Made by a program: the position numbers and the translations under genes. The notes below the pieces were generated by a model, which was not told the origin of the DNA, did no database searches, and saw nothing but the letters and a program-made list of their open reading frames with translations. Below, one piece after another: positions 62,328 to 64,000 of a DNA stretch of 64,000 bases (its first letter is position 1; each line of letters begins with the position of its first letter). This stretch comes from Solen grandis (taxonomy: Eukaryota; Mollusca; Bivalvia; Adapedonta; Solenidae). The stretch lies in NCBI GenBank assembly GCA_021229015.1, contig CM037782.1, forward strand, positions 57,657,518-57,721,517, in the 5' to 3' direction.

Positions 62328-63619
62328 CGAGGGTCATCCAAAAATGAATGAGAGTTAGTTTGTAACTTTTGTTTGAAACAACATAAAGCCACAAAACTTG
62401 GCACGTAACTAAATTAACTCTTTGCGCATAAGCACACGTGTTAATAAGCATCGTGACATTACGTCATTTTTGATGACGTCATATCAAACAACGCAGTGGC
62501 GGACGATGCGTTCGCACTGATGCGAGAAGAAATTAATGCGTATATCAAGATAGAGAGTAGGCGCAGAAAAAAAGCGACTGAAATATTTAATGCACTCCAG
62601 GAGGTTGACCCGACATGTGCAGTTGGTTTTAGCACTATTTGTAGATTTCAATAATGGATGGCAAGAGTCTTAAAAGAAGGCCGGTGACAGTTACAGACGC
62701 TGATAACACCGAAATTGTTGCTCAACTTCTCAACTCTGATAGACGATTAACATGCGAGGAAATTGCGCATAAATCGGGGATACGTAAGAGTTCCGTTTAT
62801 GTTATTCTGACGCAGAATTAAGGCATGAGAAAGATCGCCGCGCGGTGGGTGCCGCACGCACTCTCAAAAACTAAAAAAGACAAACGTGTTCAAATTTGCT
62901 TTGAATTGTTGAATACCAGTAGATATTCAGAGGAAGGTGAAATGATGCTGAATAGAGTGGTTGCTATCTACGAAACATGGATCCGGTCATTTGAGCCAGA
63001 CTTGAAATGCCAAAGCTATGAATGGCATACTCCAAACTCATCAAGACCTGTGAAATATCACCGCAGTATGAACTGTCCAAAGATGTTAATGATATTCGCT
63101 TACGATATTTACGGCGTTTTGACAACACACAAAGTTCCACATGGAAGCAATGTTAATAAAGAGTACTATGACTGGTATTTGACTAAAATTCTTCGACCAG
63201 CGATATGCCACAAACGACCGGAACTTTGACAGGTGACGCCATTAATTTTGCATGATAACGCCACGCCACACAAGTTCGGCGTTGTTAGGAATGTTTTTGA
63301 GCGGTACCACTGGGAAGTTCTAAATCACCCGCCATATTCGCCAGACGTAAGTCCCCCGACTACGACCTGTTTCCAAAACTTAAAGAACCACTACAAGGAG
63401 TCCGATATGACGATTTGAATGAACTATATGTCGCCATGAACGCGATTGTTAGGGACATCAACAAAGGCTGCCTAGCAACGGGAGTTCGGGATCTGCCAAA
63501 AAGATGGGAGTATAGCATCCACGGGAGATTATATTGAGGGACTATGAAGAGATTTTGTGAGTAACACTTGTAGTTTTTACGTAATTAAGCAACTCTCATT
63601 CATTTCTGGATGACCCTTG
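62328..63619 (+). mobile_element. Mariner-like transposon (1,292 bp), inactive
   Basis: 29-bp inverted ends, CGAGGGTCATCCAAAAATGA... (62328-62356) and its near-complement ...TCTGGATGACCCTTG (63591-63619), are flanked by TA (62326-62327 and 63620-63621). Length and TA target fit Tc1/mariner. It sits in the intron between the two minus-strand exons, in the opposite orientation. Confidence 0.93.
62506..63537 (+). pseudogene. Mariner transposase pseudogene
   Basis: Pieces in different frames cover the helix-turn-helix region (ADDAFALMREEINAYIK, then EEIAHKSGIRKSSVYVIL), the first catalytic Asp region (IFAYDIYGVLTTHKVPHG), LHDNATPH with the second Asp (63254), and the YSPD.SPPDYDLF region. One missing base in a C run (about 63352-63357) shifts the frame. 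Allowing for it, the spacing between the last two Asp codons is D34D, as in mariner. In-frame stops also occur near 62650 and 62820. The enzyme is dead. Confidence 0.9.
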
Positions 63620-63779
63620 TAGAGTACATGCGCATGACACAGAGTAATGAAATTCAGCCTAAAAGTTATATGTAACATGTTAAATACTGTATAGCGGGTT
63701 ATTTCTGCAGGTAATTTATTTCTACTATTTTGCGGATGAACACAAAGCCGTAGAAAAAAATCTGTGGAAATTAACTTAC

Positions 63780-63827
63780 AGTAGAAAAATCCCTTCACTT
63801 TTTCTGTGTTGTAATAGTGATCCTCTT
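63780..63827 (-). CDS. Penultimate exon of the minus-strand gene (tyrosine-rich tail)
   Basis: The 48-nt exon lies between TTTCTTTAG and GTAAGTT on the minus strand, phase 1 in and phase 1 out. It encodes EDHYYNTEKVKGFFY. Joined to the exon at 61498-61535, it gives a cytoplasmic-tail-like end with two acidic-tyrosine motifs (EDHYYNT and EEDIHYCEL), suggesting a receptor tail made of repeated small symmetric exons. This is inference from phases and motifs. Confidence 0.42.
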
Positions 63828-64000
63828 CTAAAGAAACTTTTGATTTATGCAAGATATCTTTATACCGGATTTAATTAAAAAATTAAAAAATACTATAAAA
63901 CCTTCCAAATTAACCAAATTTTTGTTTTCTTGCAAGCTACATTTATATACCAAATGTTATCATACTACAGTACCTCAAAAAGGGTTTATGGCAAGAATAC

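Overview
This is eukaryotic DNA: AT-rich, dense in repeats, with GT-AG introns and three 100-N assembly gaps. A C1q-domain gene, a pancreatic-lipase-family gene, tRNA-derived SINEs, and non-autonomous elements carrying GGAC/ACGG microsatellites and internal ~160-bp tandem repeats all suggest a mollusc, most likely a bivalve. The species cannot be fixed from the sequence.

Layout. 0-6 kb: no gene recognised, one TTAA-flanked MITE. 6.3-16.7 kb (+): three exons of a secreted lipase (signal-peptide exon, N-terminal exon, catalytic-serine exon), with a SINE and a 39-bp minisatellite in its long first intron; the 3' part is missing or lies in a gap. 18.5-24.9 kb (+): a small multi-exon gene for a membrane-anchored protein with one sushi-like exon whose reading frame is broken; its last exon lies inside a 2.56-kb terminal-inverted-repeat element (23.8-26.4 kb). 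28.0-36.7 kb: three head-to-tail elements built of ~452-bp tandem units very rich in TGACGTCA. A TTAA-flanked element with ~150-bp inverted ends and a P2X7-C-terminal-like coding segment sits inside the second. 37.2-46.6 kb (+): a complete, young Ty3/Gypsy LTR retrotransposon. 46.6-49.6 kb: nested older elements (a pogo-like element, a broken Ty3/Gypsy pol, a Helentron-like element). 50.5-50.9 kb (+): last exon of a C1q gene with one frameshift. 52-55 kb: a local duplication with another Helentron-like insertion. 55-61 kb: no protein gene seen, repeats only. 61.5-63.8 kb (-): the last two exons of a gene ending in an ITIM-like tail, with a dead mariner in the intron between them.

The most unusual object is the 9.4-kb retrotransposon (37171-46579). 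Its two 230-bp LTRs appear identical by eye and it is flanked by a CAAT duplication. Gag and Pol are joined by a textbook -1 frameshift site (TTTAAAC plus a stem-loop). Pol ends in a PHD finger of the histone-H3-reader type, where many Ty3/Gypsy elements carry a chromodomain. Where retroviruses carry env, this element has two further ORFs: a low-complexity basic/serine-rich protein of unknown function, and a TatD-family metal-dependent nuclease with all expected metal ligands. A strong splice acceptor just before the third ORF suggests an env-like spliced mRNA. The parts could fit together as follows: PHD-guided integration into marked chromatin, plus an element-encoded nuclease acting on RNA or DNA intermediates or on host defence. 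That functional picture is inference.
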